A stretch of DNA of 64,000 nt from CAYSAD01 sp964428955 (GTDB taxonomy: Bacteria > Patescibacteriota > Saccharimonadia > Saccharimonadales > Saccharimonadaceae). How positions within the stretch are numbered: position 1 is the stretch's first letter; every line of letters begins with the position of its first letter. Shown here piece by piece: positions 49,938 through 58,380 of the stretch. The stretch is from contig CAYSAD010000001.1 in the NCBI GenBank assembly GCA_964428955.1, positions 1 to 64,000 on the forward strand, read 5' to 3'. A model generated the notes under the pieces. The model made no database searches. It had not been told where the DNA came from and saw only the letters and a program-made list of their open reading frames with translations. Position numbers and translations under genes: made by a program.

Positions 49938-51389
49938 TTAGTGGCCTGAGGAAAAGAATCCGACAGTCTTTTGTAGCAATCCACGTAGCTCCTGTCGCCA
50001 CTCCCACACTCCGTAGCCAGCCGCTAACAAACCGACCCCACCAAGTGCCCACCAACCGATAAAGGCTTTGGCGGAATCTTTAACTGGTTCGATCGCAAAA
50101 GCGGCATCCGGCACGCTACTAACCGTCTTGCGGCATCGGTTTGTTTCTAGGTTGCGTGTCTGATTGACGGCGCACGGTTTAAGTGTGGTAGTGGCGCCGA
50201 GTACGGCTGACTTGCAGCGGTTCGTAGTCGGATTACGATACTGCCCCGCAGCACACGGTGTCAACGACGAAGACGAACTAGTGGTGGCAATCAATTTGCA
50301 GCGATTAGTTAATGGGTTACGATACTGATTAGTTTGGCACGGCGTAAGATTTGTAGTCGCCCGACTCCTTTTAGGTGGGTCAACTGGTAACGCTTTATTT
50401 TGAGCAGCCGGCGTAGCTAAAGACCACTGCCAGTTTCCATTCACTAGTGACCATGACTGACCCTTATGGCTGGCCGTTACGTTCGCATAACTGACAACCG
50501 TATTGTCGTACATTCTCACGCCATAGGTATCTTCCAGCCAGATGAATCCGCCGCTATTGCTGATCGTCAGTGGCTTACCGGCCGCATCCATATCAAACAC
50601 ACTATACTCACCTGGCATCATCGTCCCGCTCAATACGATCGAGTCGGCACTGGTCGAATCGCCAATCCTAAGACTCGTACCGTCAAATGATATCGGACTT
50701 CGTGTATCATTATAAAATTCAACGTATTCCTTGCAATCCTCGCTCGCTTCGAGCGGCGAACATCGCCTGGGATTAGCCAGAATTTCATACGGCGCAAGTG
50801 GAAAGCTATCGCGTGGCTGATAGAAACCATTATCGTAAAGTGCGTTGCGATCATCGACAGAATAACTACCGGTTGACGTGTAGCCAGTCGTAGTTTGATT
50901 GAGTCGCATGCGTTGGGTTTGCGGCGACGAAAATAATTTTACATATGGTTTGTAATCGGAGTTATCCAAACTAAGATTACTAATAAAATTGCCCGTCTCA
51001 CCCGTAAGTGGATCAATCGTGACTGCCGCCCCAGTAACACTTGTGCCAAAACTGAGCACGATATACTGCTTTGGTAGCATATAGAGCGTATCATTAGTAG
51101 AAATCGGTAACGACAATGGTGGCGTCAATGGACTTCCGACTGGCGCATTTGCGTCAAGCGCCCACGTAATAACCAGTGACCAGTCGCTGGCACGAATCAT
51201 CGTGTCACTGTCGTTATAGAGTTCAATATAGTTTGGTGTGGCAGTATCCACCGAATAAGCAGTGATAAGAAGTGGTGGATTCGGTAATAGCGCAGGTGGC
51301 GGCACGACAGTAATGGCATCCTCAGAAGCGGCTATACCCGAAACCGCTGCGAAGGCCGTTAGTAGTACACTACCTGCAATTCGCCACAT
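49938..51389 (-). CDS. Lamin-tail-domain surface protein with three Cys-pair repeats
   Basis: 483 aa. Signal peptide about 1-21. Two LTD-like domains (about 38-150, Y-I-E-L-Y-N-D-S; and about 198-320, Y-V-E-F-Y-N-D-T) are followed by three copies of an 18-residue unit (348-365, 376-393, 403-420) with the form L-x-P-C-x3-Q-x-R-N-x2-T-N-R-C. A single transmembrane helix (about 443-462) and a basic tail end it. The layout is a membrane-tethered extracellular protein; the repeats probably form small disulfide loops. TATACT lies 9 nt before the ATG, with AGAGGT between. Confidence 0.85.
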   Translation of the reverse strand: MWRIAGSVLLTAFAAVSGIAASEDAITVVPPPALLPNPPLLITAYSVDTATPNYIELYNDSDTMIRASDWSLVITWALDANAPVGSPLTPPLSLPISTNDTLYMLPKQYIVLSFGTSVTGAAVTIDPLTGETGNFISNLSLDNSDYKPYVKLFSSPQTQRMRLNQTTTGYTSTGSYSVDDRNALYDNGFYQPRDSFPLAPYEILANPRRCSPLEASEDCKEYVEFYNDTRSPISFDGTSLRIGDSTSADSIVLSGTMMPGEYSVFDMDAAGKPLTISNSGGFIWLEDTYGVRMYDNTVVSYANVTASHKGQSWSLVNGNWQWSLATPAAQNKALPVDPPKRSRATTNLTPCQTNQYRNPLTNRCKLIATTSSSSSLTPCAAGQYRNPTTNRCKSAVLGATTTLKPCAVNQTRNLETNRCRKTVSSVPDAAFAIEPVKDSAKAFIGWWALGGVGLLAAGYGVWEWRQELRGLLQKTVGFFSSGH

Positions 51390-51432
51390 TACCTCTATAG
51401 TATAGCTCGTTTGGCGAAAAATTACGACAAAA

Positions 51433-52155
51433 CTACAGCAAATTCTCAGCGATATCGGCGTTTGTGTGGACGTTCGCTACGTCATCCAGGTCATCGAGGG
51501 CATCAAGTAGTTTCATAATTTTTGCGGCAATTTCGGCGTCAATAATCTCAATTTGGCTGTTGGGCACGTGCTGCAATTCAGCATCTTTGACAGCAAGGCC
51601 AGACTCGATGATGGCCGTGCGGACTTTGGCAAGATCTTTCTGATCGGTATAGACTATAAGTTCACCGTCCTCTTCGACTGCATCCTCGGCGCCAGCGTCC
51701 AGAACAGTAAGTAACGCGTCTTCACCACTAGCATCAACTACGATCACGCCTTTGCGAGTAAACTGAAATGCCACGCTGCCGGAATCGGCAATACGACCGC
51801 CGTTTTTGGCCAGCGCGTTACGAACTTCCGGAAAAGTACGGTTTTTATTGTCGGTTGCGACTTCGATCATTAACCCCACACCGCCTGGCCCCATGCCTTC
51901 ATAAGTAATCTCTTCAAGCACGGCAGCGTTTTTATCATTGACGCGGTCAATTGCCCGCTGGATATTGACGTTTGGCATGTTGGCCTGTTTGGCCTTTTCG
52001 ATCGCCATCGCAAGAGCCGAATTCATCGCCGGGTCGGTACCACCGCGCGCCGCGATAGCAATCTGATTACCGATCTTCGTAAAGACCGCGCCGCGTTTGG
52101 CGTCTTTGGCGCCTTTTTCGCGCTTGATAGTTGACCATTTACTGTGTCCAGACAT
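51433..52155 (-). CDS. yebC: YebC/PmpR-family protein
   Basis: 240 aa, full length. The opening M-S-G-H-S-K-W-S-T-I-K-R-E-K-G and the central G-P-G-G-V-G-L-M-I-E are diagnostic. Family members act as transcription regulators or, as shown more recently, as translation factors that help ribosomes through difficult sequences. A CGGAG site precedes the ATG. Located near ruvC, a common neighbourhood. Confidence 0.96.
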   Translation of the reverse strand: MSGHSKWSTIKREKGAKDAKRGAVFTKIGNQIAIAARGGTDPAMNSALAMAIEKAKQANMPNVNIQRAIDRVNDKNAAVLEEITYEGMGPGGVGLMIEVATDNKNRTFPEVRNALAKNGGRIADSGSVAFQFTRKGVIVVDASGEDALLTVLDAGAEDAVEEDGELIVYTDQKDLAKVRTAIIESGLAVKDAELQHVPNSQIEIIDAEIAAKIMKLLDALDDLDDVANVHTNADIAENLL

Positions 52156-52216
52156 AAAAATCTCCGCTAAAACTTGCTGGTTATTACTTCTAGTATAACA
52201 GATGAGGGTACGCTAC

Positions 52217-53674
52217 TTATTCCACGATGTTGCTATCACGTAAACTGAAATCAGTTGAACGCTTCATTGCAACCATCGCCACAACGAGCATGAGATAGAA
52301 CAAACCAATGAACCAGCCACCAACTTCTAGGTTAGTCGTAGCCCACGGCTGCGATGACAAAAACTTCGCTACCGCTACCATATATTCCAATAGCCAACTG
52401 GCTGGCAATGCAATCACATGCGCCGCGAACGGCAACAATAAAGCACCGAGGCCACTGATGAATGTTAACAACATCGCCAGTGGCACCAGTGGTAATACCA
52501 GTAAATTCGCAGCCACTGCAACATTGCTAACATAACCGAACGTCACTATGAGAAGTGGCAACGTGGCGACTTGCGCCGTGACCGTCTCACCTAGAATCTG
52601 ACGAATCGTGCCTGGCTTCTTGTCCCCAAAAAAGTAGCGCTGCGCGATTGGCGCTAAAATCATCACCCCGGCAAACGCCGCGAAACTAAGTTCCCAGCCA
52701 AGATCATTCCACGCATAACTCGGATTAATCAGTACTGTCACACTCGCCGCCAGCGGTAACAAAACCAGGGGGTGAAACTTACGGCCGTAATACCAGGCCG
52801 CAAGCGAGAGTCCAGCCACTAGCCCAGCTCGGCTCATACTTGGGCTGGCGCCGGTAATCGCCACGAACGCCATGATCATCATCGCAGCTGACAGTGTTGC
52901 CAAATACTTTGAAAATTTTTCGAACAGTCGCCGAGCCAGTCGTACCAAGATCGTCAGATTATAGCCGCTGGCCACAATAACATGTGTTAAACCGGTGATT
53001 TTCAGTGCATTTTCCAAGTCACTCGGTAAGCTGCGACGCTGTCCGACCAAATAGCCGATACCGAGACTTGCCTCAGGTTCAGAAATTACCTGACGTACTA
53101 ACCCGGCGAACCAATCGCGCACATGAAGCGCCACGTCGCCCGGTGTCGGCCGCTCGATTCTTACAATTTCCGGTTCATACATGGTGGCCGGAAACGAACC
53201 AAAGCCCTCGCTGATCACACCTTTCACTGTCACACGATCGCTACGTTCAGGGGTAGATTTGGCTGGTGTGGCGACCCACAATTTTCCAGCCACACGATGA
53301 TCATTGATCGTCAAATCCTTTAAACGCAGCAATAAATTACCACGGGCATCAAGATCTGGATCTTCACTTATCGTCCCACTTGCTACTACATTGATACCCA
53401 CGAGTTTATGGTAAATGGCTAGTTGATGTAATTCGATTGAGCCACGCCATAAGCCACAGCTCAAACCCCCAAGAAGAGCGAATGTAACCGTGCCAGATAT
53501 CGGCTTTGCGCCCGCGATCGCGAATAAAATAAGTGCAGTGATTAACCAGGCAATCGACGCAAATATTGCCGGTTCAAAGAGCGGCGCCAGCGACACGCCT
53601 ACTACCAACATCAACCCAAACCCAGCGATCAGCCACGATATGTGGACTGGTCGCGCCAAGTAATATCTCAGCAT
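52217..53674 (-). CDS. comEC: ComEC-type DNA uptake channel lacking the hydrolase domain
   Basis: 485 aa. An N-terminal OB-like DUF4131 region between membrane helices is followed by the Competence domain, with G-L-T-H-V-I-V-A-S-G-Y-N and about ten helices. The C-terminal metallo-beta-lactamase domain of full-length ComEC (usually 700 aa or more) is missing. With the type IV pilus genes it supports natural DNA uptake. TATACT (53681-53686, minus) ends 6 nt before the ATG. Confidence 0.92.
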   Translation of the reverse strand: MLRYYLARPVHISWLIAGFGLMLVVGVSLAPLFEPAIFASIAWLITALILFAIAGAKPISGTVTFALLGGLSCGLWRGSIELHQLAIYHKLVGINVVASGTISEDPDLDARGNLLLRLKDLTINDHRVAGKLWVATPAKSTPERSDRVTVKGVISEGFGSFPATMYEPEIVRIERPTPGDVALHVRDWFAGLVRQVISEPEASLGIGYLVGQRRSLPSDLENALKITGLTHVIVASGYNLTILVRLARRLFEKFSKYLATLSAAMMIMAFVAITGASPSMSRAGLVAGLSLAAWYYGRKFHPLVLLPLAASVTVLINPSYAWNDLGWELSFAAFAGVMILAPIAQRYFFGDKKPGTIRQILGETVTAQVATLPLLIVTFGYVSNVAVAANLLVLPLVPLAMLLTFISGLGALLLPFAAHVIALPASWLLEYMVAVAKFLSSQPWATTNLEVGGWFIGLFYLMLVVAMVAMKRSTDFSLRDSNIVE

Positions 53675-53714
53675 GGCTACAGTATAACACTACCTATTTC
53701 TCAGATACCTGATT

Positions 53715-54272
53715 TTACTCAGCGTGATCGCTGGCTATAGAATCTCGGATCCTCCAGCGCGTTTCAATAATCCGTTTGACGCCGTAAGTCACTGCGCCGC
53801 CAACCAGTCCGGTCGCCAGACCGCCAATGATATCGAGCGGATAATGAACCCCGACGAAGATGCGCGCGAAACCGATTACGCAAGCAGCTAATAAAATCAC
53901 GATTCCCAACTTTTTGAACTGCGTCACGAACAATAATCCAAAGCCAATCCCGGCTGTTACGGTCGTATGGTCGCTTGGAAATGATTTGCCCGGAGCGTGT
54001 GACACGAGTTGCGTCAAATGATGATCCATAAATGGGCGATGATCAAAATTCAGTAGAGTGGCGATACGTAATAATACGTAGGTAGCGACTAGCGTCATAA
54101 AGAAATAAATGAGCGATTTCCAGTCTCGTTTCAGTACCCAATAAATCACACAGACCGCGACGGACGCAAACACAAGGTAGATGAGATACTTGGCGCAAAA
54201 AATCATCAAACCATCAAGAACAGAATCCTTGCCAGCCCAGCCGTTAACTAAAAGTAATACTTGATTATTCAT
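53715..54272 (-). CDS. PAP2-family membrane phosphatase
   Basis: 185 aa with five or six membrane helices. Phosphatase motifs: H-R-P-F-M-D-H, then S-F-P-S-D-H-T-T and R-I-F-V-G-V-H-Y-P-L-D. This pattern resembles BcrC-type undecaprenyl pyrophosphate phosphatases that recycle the wall lipid carrier. TATAAT (54281-54286, minus) is 8 nt before the ATG. Confidence 0.88.
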   Translation of the reverse strand: MNNQVLLLVNGWAGKDSVLDGLMIFCAKYLIYLVFASVAVCVIYWVLKRDWKSLIYFFMTLVATYVLLRIATLLNFDHRPFMDHHLTQLVSHAPGKSFPSDHTTVTAGIGFGLLFVTQFKKLGIVILLAACVIGFARIFVGVHYPLDIIGGLATGLVGGAVTYGVKRIIETRWRIRDSIASDHAE

Positions 54273-54288
54273 GCCTGCTCATTATAGC

Positions 54289-54313
54289 AAAAAAGACACC
54301 GCTCGATGTCTTT
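54289..54313 (-). terminator. Terminator of tRNA-Lys(TTT)
   Basis: On the minus strand AAAGACA pairs with TGTCTTT (54292-54313) and continues into six T. It separates the tRNA from the PAP2 promoter only 3 nt further on. Confidence 0.8.
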
Positions 54314-54328
54314 CGTCTTGTTCGTATA

Positions 54329-54405
54329 TGGAGGGCCCAGTGAGACTTGAACTCACGACACCCTGCTTAAAAGGCAGGTGCTCTAACCAGCTGAGCTATG
54401 GGCCC
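54329..54405 (-). tRNA. tRNA-Lys (TTT)
   Basis: Acceptor GGGCCCA/TGGGCCC, anticodon loop CTTTTAA and encoded CCA. The discriminator base is T, the same as in tRNA-Lys(CTT) at 13406. Confidence 0.95.
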
Positions 54406-54441
54406 GAACTTATTTAAAGTATCATTTTACAGAGGTATTTG

Positions 54442-54921
54442 TCAATGTTTTGCGCGGTGATGTTTTGGTGTCTTAGCAAACAACAAATCGACAACGGCAA
54501 CTGCTAGGCCAATAGTCACAATCCAGACACGATATTCAATGAATACATTGTATACCCGCAGACTATCACCCTGAAGTACCAACGCCGAACCAAGCGGTTC
54601 GATCAATAGTGCCACAGCAAGCAGCGCAAAGAGTAATGCACCGATAATCCGCTCGATTTTCTGATGGTAGGTCGGTCCGCTAGTCAGCAGCAATACCGCC
54701 GGCAACAAGACCAGACCAACCGCGACGATTGTCGTGAGTGGCGGCACATCGGTAGTAAAACCAGTTCGCGCAATAATCGGCGTCAGTTGTAACGTCCATA
54801 AATTACTCAACATCGCACCAGCCGCGAGCGCCAAGCCCAGCACGCCGAAACGGCGTCTGGTTATATAAGCCAAACCAAATAAAACGACTAGGGTGATGAG
54901 ATATAACATGGCAACACTCAT
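54442..54921 (-). CDS. Integral membrane protein, 159 aa
   Basis: Four to five hydrophobic helices, a short basic loop after the first (T-R-R-R-F-G) and a basic C-terminus. TATACT (54928-54933, minus) lies 6 nt before the ATG. No family recognised. Confidence 0.65.
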   Translation of the reverse strand: MSVAMLYLITLVVLFGLAYITRRRFGVLGLALAAGAMLSNLWTLQLTPIIARTGFTTDVPPLTTIVAVGLVLLPAVLLLTSGPTYHQKIERIIGALLFALLAVALLIEPLGSALVLQGDSLRVYNVFIEYRVWIVTIGLAVAVVDLLFAKTPKHHRAKH

Positions 54922-54947
54922 GCTGCTAGTATATCAAGTTCCGCTTC

Positions 54948-55859
54948 TTATGCGCCGACTTTGTCTTTTCTGTTCTTGCGTTTGGCGTTGATTTCAACGT
55001 ATTCGATGATTTTACTGGCCACATCGCGACCAGTGACTTTTTCGACGCCGAAACCAGGACTGGCATTCACTTCCAAGATAAGTGGACCACGAGCCGATCG
55101 CATCAAATCAACACCGGCTACGTTCAGACCCATCGCCTTGGCCGCTTTGATGGCCATTTTGCGTTCTTCTTCGGTCAACTTCACTGTCGTTCCCTCACCA
55201 CCTTTATGCAAATTAGAACGGAAGTCGTCGTCCAGACTTTGACGCTTCATACTGGCAACTACCCGACCACCGACGATGAAAGCACGGATATCAGTTCCGG
55301 CTGACTCCTCTATGTACTCTTGCAGCAAAATGTTCGTGCCGTCCTCGTTTGAAAGATAGAATGCTTGCAAGACTGATTTTGCCGCCTTTTTGCTTTCAGC
55401 CAGCACCACACCGTTACCGTGAGTTCCACGTGCCAGCTTTATAATCACTGGCGTACCGCCAAGTTTTTCAAGTAGGTCGTCGATGTCGGTTGAGTTACGC
55501 GATACGACGGTTTTGGGTATACCCACACCGGCCTTGGCGAGTAATTGCAATGTACGTAGCTTATCGCGAGAACGTGAAATCGCAATTGAGCTTGATACCG
55601 TATAAATCCCCTGCATCTCAAGTTGGCGTACGATGGCCGTGCCGTAGCGAGTCATATTCGAGGCAATTCGCGGAATGATGGCATCGAACGAGCCGAGGTC
55701 CTCACCTCTATAACTGACGGTCGGGTTGCTTCGCTCAATCGAGGCGTAGCAGTCGCGGTATTTGATTATCCTAACATCGTGGCCGCGTTTCAGCGCCTCT
55801 TCTTTAAGTCGTTTAGTAGAATAATTGCCGTTACCGTTTGAAAGAATCGCGATTTTCAT
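54948..55859 (-). CDS. rimK: RimK-family ATP-grasp ligase
   Basis: 303 aa, normal length. ATP-grasp features: I-P-K-T-V-V, V-I-I-K-L-A-R-G-T-H-G-N-G-V, L-L-Q-E-Y-I-E, the R-x-F-I-V-G-G-R-V strand and L-I-L-E-V-N-A-S-P-G-F. RimK enzymes add glutamate to ribosomal protein S6 or make poly-alpha-glutamate. The upstream neighbour (24 nt) is a retropepsin-like protease gene, as in known RimK gene clusters. Confidence 0.9.
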   Translation of the reverse strand: MKIAILSNGNGNYSTKRLKEEALKRGHDVRIIKYRDCYASIERSNPTVSYRGEDLGSFDAIIPRIASNMTRYGTAIVRQLEMQGIYTVSSSIAISRSRDKLRTLQLLAKAGVGIPKTVVSRNSTDIDDLLEKLGGTPVIIKLARGTHGNGVVLAESKKAAKSVLQAFYLSNEDGTNILLQEYIEESAGTDIRAFIVGGRVVASMKRQSLDDDFRSNLHKGGEGTTVKLTEEERKMAIKAAKAMGLNVAGVDLMRSARGPLILEVNASPGFGVEKVTGRDVASKIIEYVEINAKRKNRKDKVGA

Positions 55860-55882
55860 AATATTGTTCCTCTTTCCTTATT

Positions 55883-56389
55883 CTACTTGGTATTACCGTA
55901 ATATTTTGCATGAAAAGCGTGTTTATCGTTCTCAAATTCAGCTTTCAACTCATCGTCGAGTTCTTTCGGTTCAATCGACACTTCCGAATGCGACACGTCG
56001 ACGAAAAACTTGCCCTGCAGCGTCCGTTTACCAATTAACACTGGGAAGTGATTATTGGAACGATCAGCCAGCGTAAACATCGCCTTGACCCTTTTCCCAC
56101 CGATTTTGATCGAAAAGTGAGTCCGGTAGCGAATCTGCTCGTGACCGGTCGAACTTCTGACTTTGACGACCGAAAAATCGGTTCGTTTAATAACTTCGCC
56201 GGTAAATAGTGATGACGATGGACCAAGCAGTTGGAACTGTAAATGACCGAGCGTGTCGATGGAAATATCCGTCGCCCACATGGAAGACGTATCGGCACCA
56301 GTGTCGATTTTCGCTGGCACTTTATTGACATGTCCGATGACATCAATATGCGTGGTACGTCCGATGATAGAGTGTCGATCTACATTCAT
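55883..56389 (-). CDS. Retropepsin-like aspartic protease (RimB/DUF785 family)
   Basis: 168 aa. A single-chain retropepsin core with the active-site K-I-D-T-G-A-D-T-S-S (Asp at 29) and a later F-P-V-L-I-G-K-R. The family was earlier called ATP-dependent zinc protease. In Pseudomonas the related RimB acts with RimK on S6 glutamate tails. The start at 56389 is preferred over an ATG at 56401 that lies only 2 nt from the -10 TATAGT (56404-56409, minus). Cotranscribed with rimK. Confidence 0.88.
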   Translation of the reverse strand: MNVDRHSIIGRTTHIDVIGHVNKVPAKIDTGADTSSMWATDISIDTLGHLQFQLLGPSSSLFTGEVIKRTDFSVVKVRSSTGHEQIRYRTHFSIKIGGKRVKAMFTLADRSNNHFPVLIGKRTLQGKFFVDVSHSEVSIEPKELDDELKAEFENDKHAFHAKYYGNTK

Positions 56390-56478
56390 AACAGCTTCCA
56401 TTTACTATACTTCGTTTATATCCTGAGGCAAAATTGCCACGTTTGCATATATTACAATATATGGTAATAAAAGTCAAT

Positions 56479-57579
56479 CTAAAATAGGCCGCGTTTCTTG
56501 GCGCCGTCGAACTGCTCAAGCAGCTCTTTTTGCTTCTTGGTCAGTTTAGTCGGTATATCGACGACAAGAGATACGATATGAGCACCACGCTTGTCGCTCC
56601 TGAGATGCGGCACGCCGTGGCCGGAAAGTTTGAAATCAGTCCCGCTCTGCGTCCCGGCCGGTACTTTCATACGTACTTGGCCGTCGACCGTATCGACATT
56701 GATCTCGCTACCAAGTGTGGCATCGACCATGCTGATATGCTCTTCCGATAAGATCAAGTCACTTTCGCGAGTGAATTTTTTGTGAGCCTTGACGCGGATG
56801 TGGACATACAGATCACCGCGCCCACCGCCGCCTTCGGCTGCCTCACCGCGGTCTTTCAGGCGAATCGTCGCCCCGTCATCGATACCGGCTGGAACCTTCA
56901 GTGTAATATCCTGCTTTCGACGCTGGGTGCCTTTGCCACGACAAACCGTACAGACTTTTTCAGGGATTTTACCCTTCCCATGGCAGGTTTCACATGTCAC
57001 AGCTTGTTGGATCGCACCGAACATCGTATTCATGACACGGGTCTGCTGACCAGCGCCTTTACAGGTCGGACAGGTTTTCATACTATAACCAGGCTCGACG
57101 GTCGTGCCTTTACAATGTTCACACTCATCGTTCATATCGAGTGATATTTTCTCCTCGACGCCAAAAACTGCCTCCTCGAACGTTAGCTGTAAGCTGGCTT
57201 CTACGTCGCGACCACGCTGCGGACCGCGTGATTGCTGTTGGCCACCACCGAAGAATTGGCCAAAAATATCGCCCAGTCCCCCATCGCCGAAATCAAAGTG
57301 AACGTTTTGCCCGCCAAAACCTTCAAATGGGTTACCGCCCGCATAATTTCCGCCGCCATTGCCGCCAACGCCAGCGTGGCCAAATTGATCATAGCGCTGG
57401 CGTTTCTGCTGGTCCTTTAGAACTTCATACGCCTCATTAATTTCTTTGAATTTAGTCTCATCGCCGCCTTCTTTATCAGGGTGATGTTTAACCGCAGCTT
57501 TGCGGAAAGCCTTTTTAATTTCATCGGCGCTGGCCTCTTTTGCCACACCTAAAACTTCATAATAATCTCGTTTTGCCAT
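56479..57579 (-). CDS. dnaJ: Chaperone DnaJ
   Basis: 366 aa. J domain with H-P-D (K-H-H-P-D-K), a Gly/Phe-rich linker, four zinc-finger motifs (the first degenerate: C-E-H-C-K-G-T-T), then the C-terminal substrate-binding domains. It stimulates DnaK. The promoter is overlaid by a perfect CIRCE, so HrcA control is expected; its -10 is 8 nt before the ATG. Confidence 0.97.
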   Translation of the reverse strand: MAKRDYYEVLGVAKEASADEIKKAFRKAAVKHHPDKEGGDETKFKEINEAYEVLKDQQKRQRYDQFGHAGVGGNGGGNYAGGNPFEGFGGQNVHFDFGDGGLGDIFGQFFGGGQQQSRGPQRGRDVEASLQLTFEEAVFGVEEKISLDMNDECEHCKGTTVEPGYSMKTCPTCKGAGQQTRVMNTMFGAIQQAVTCETCHGKGKIPEKVCTVCRGKGTQRRKQDITLKVPAGIDDGATIRLKDRGEAAEGGGGRGDLYVHIRVKAHKKFTRESDLILSEEHISMVDATLGSEINVDTVDGQVRMKVPAGTQSGTDFKLSGHGVPHLRSDKRGAHIVSLVVDIPTKLTKKQKELLEQFDGAKKRGLF

Positions 57580-57587
57580 CTGTTATT

Positions 57588-57625
57588 AGTATAAAAAATT
57601 AGCACTCAAATGTAAAGAGTGCTAA
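57588..57625 (-). promoter_or_regulatory. dnaJ promoter with perfect CIRCE operator
   Basis: TTAGCACTC (57599-57607), a 9-nt spacer and GAGTGCTAA (57617-57625) match the CIRCE consensus exactly. The minus-strand promoter TTTACA (57611-57616), 17 nt, TATACT (57588-57593) runs through it, so HrcA binding would block polymerase. Confidence 0.95.
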
Positions 57626-57642
57626 TTTCTGTCCTGGCTTGA

Positions 57643-58011
57643 CTACGGTTGGTGGCGACTGCCGAGCGTGACAAGTTTTGCCAGTCCCATCGCGATCAGC
57701 AAGTAGACGATAATCGCCACGACCGAGCTGATTTCAAAGGTTGATTGGCCATAGCTCGGCTCGTAGTTGAAGATTCCGTAAAACGGTGCAGCGAAGAAAC
57801 CCGCCAGGCCATAAATGAAATCGACAAAACCGTTACCTTGATTAGCGGCGAGCAGTAACAATAACACTCTGAGTGCCAGTAGTACTGCAATCACACCAAA
57901 GACGTAATAAATCACCCGGACCGCGACTATAACAGCTGGTACGTCATCAGTGGCCACGACCCGTTCGTCGTCGTCAGTCGCGATCGTTTCTTTGACGATC
58001 CTGCGTGCCAT
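57643..58011 (-). CDS. YggT-family-like membrane protein
   Basis: 122 aa. A charged N-terminus (about 1-28) is followed by two pairs of hydrophobic helices with the F-A-A-P-F-Y-G-I-F motif of YggT proteins. Starts 2 nt after the GlsB/YeaQ-like gene and is cotranscribed with it. Confidence 0.75.
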   Translation of the reverse strand: MARRIVKETIATDDDERVVATDDVPAVIVAVRVIYYVFGVIAVLLALRVLLLLLAANQGNGFVDFIYGLAGFFAAPFYGIFNYEPSYGQSTFEISSVVAIIVYLLIAMGLAKLVTLGSRHQP

Positions 58012-58013
58012 AG

Positions 58014-58277
58014 TTAGGCTACTTTCTTGTTGCCGGTGATAGCTTTCCAGATGAACAGTGCGATTACCGCACCGACTACTGCTACCAAGAAGCTCCACAG
58101 ATTGAAGCCGGTGATACCTTCGCCACCGATTAGATTGACGATGAAGCCACCGACTAGTCCGCCGATGATACCGACGACTATATTACCGAGCAAGCCTTGT
58201 TCTTTGTTCGTGCCGGCGATCATAGATGCTACCCATCCCGCCAGTCCTCCGAGTACGATCCATCCGATAATTCCCAT
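58014..58277 (-). CDS. GlsB/YeaQ/YmgE-family small membrane protein
   Basis: 87 aa, three helices, opening M-G-I-I-G-W-I-V-L-G-G-L-A-G-W-V-A and G-I-I-G-G-L-V-G-G-F-I-V-N. Often called transglycosylase-associated; probably a stress-related membrane protein. GGAGGGTAA precedes the ATG. Confidence 0.88.
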   Translation of the reverse strand: MGIIGWIVLGGLAGWVASMIAGTNKEQGLLGNIVVGIIGGLVGGFIVNLIGGEGITGFNLWSFLVAVVGAVIALFIWKAITGNKKVA

Positions 58278-58380
58278 TGTTATTACCCTCCTTTGGATTA
58301 ACTGATAATCTTATTATACTCCTGCTTACATACAATGGAAAATCGTCTGCTAGTGCACCACTGTAGTATACTTTAGCGTA

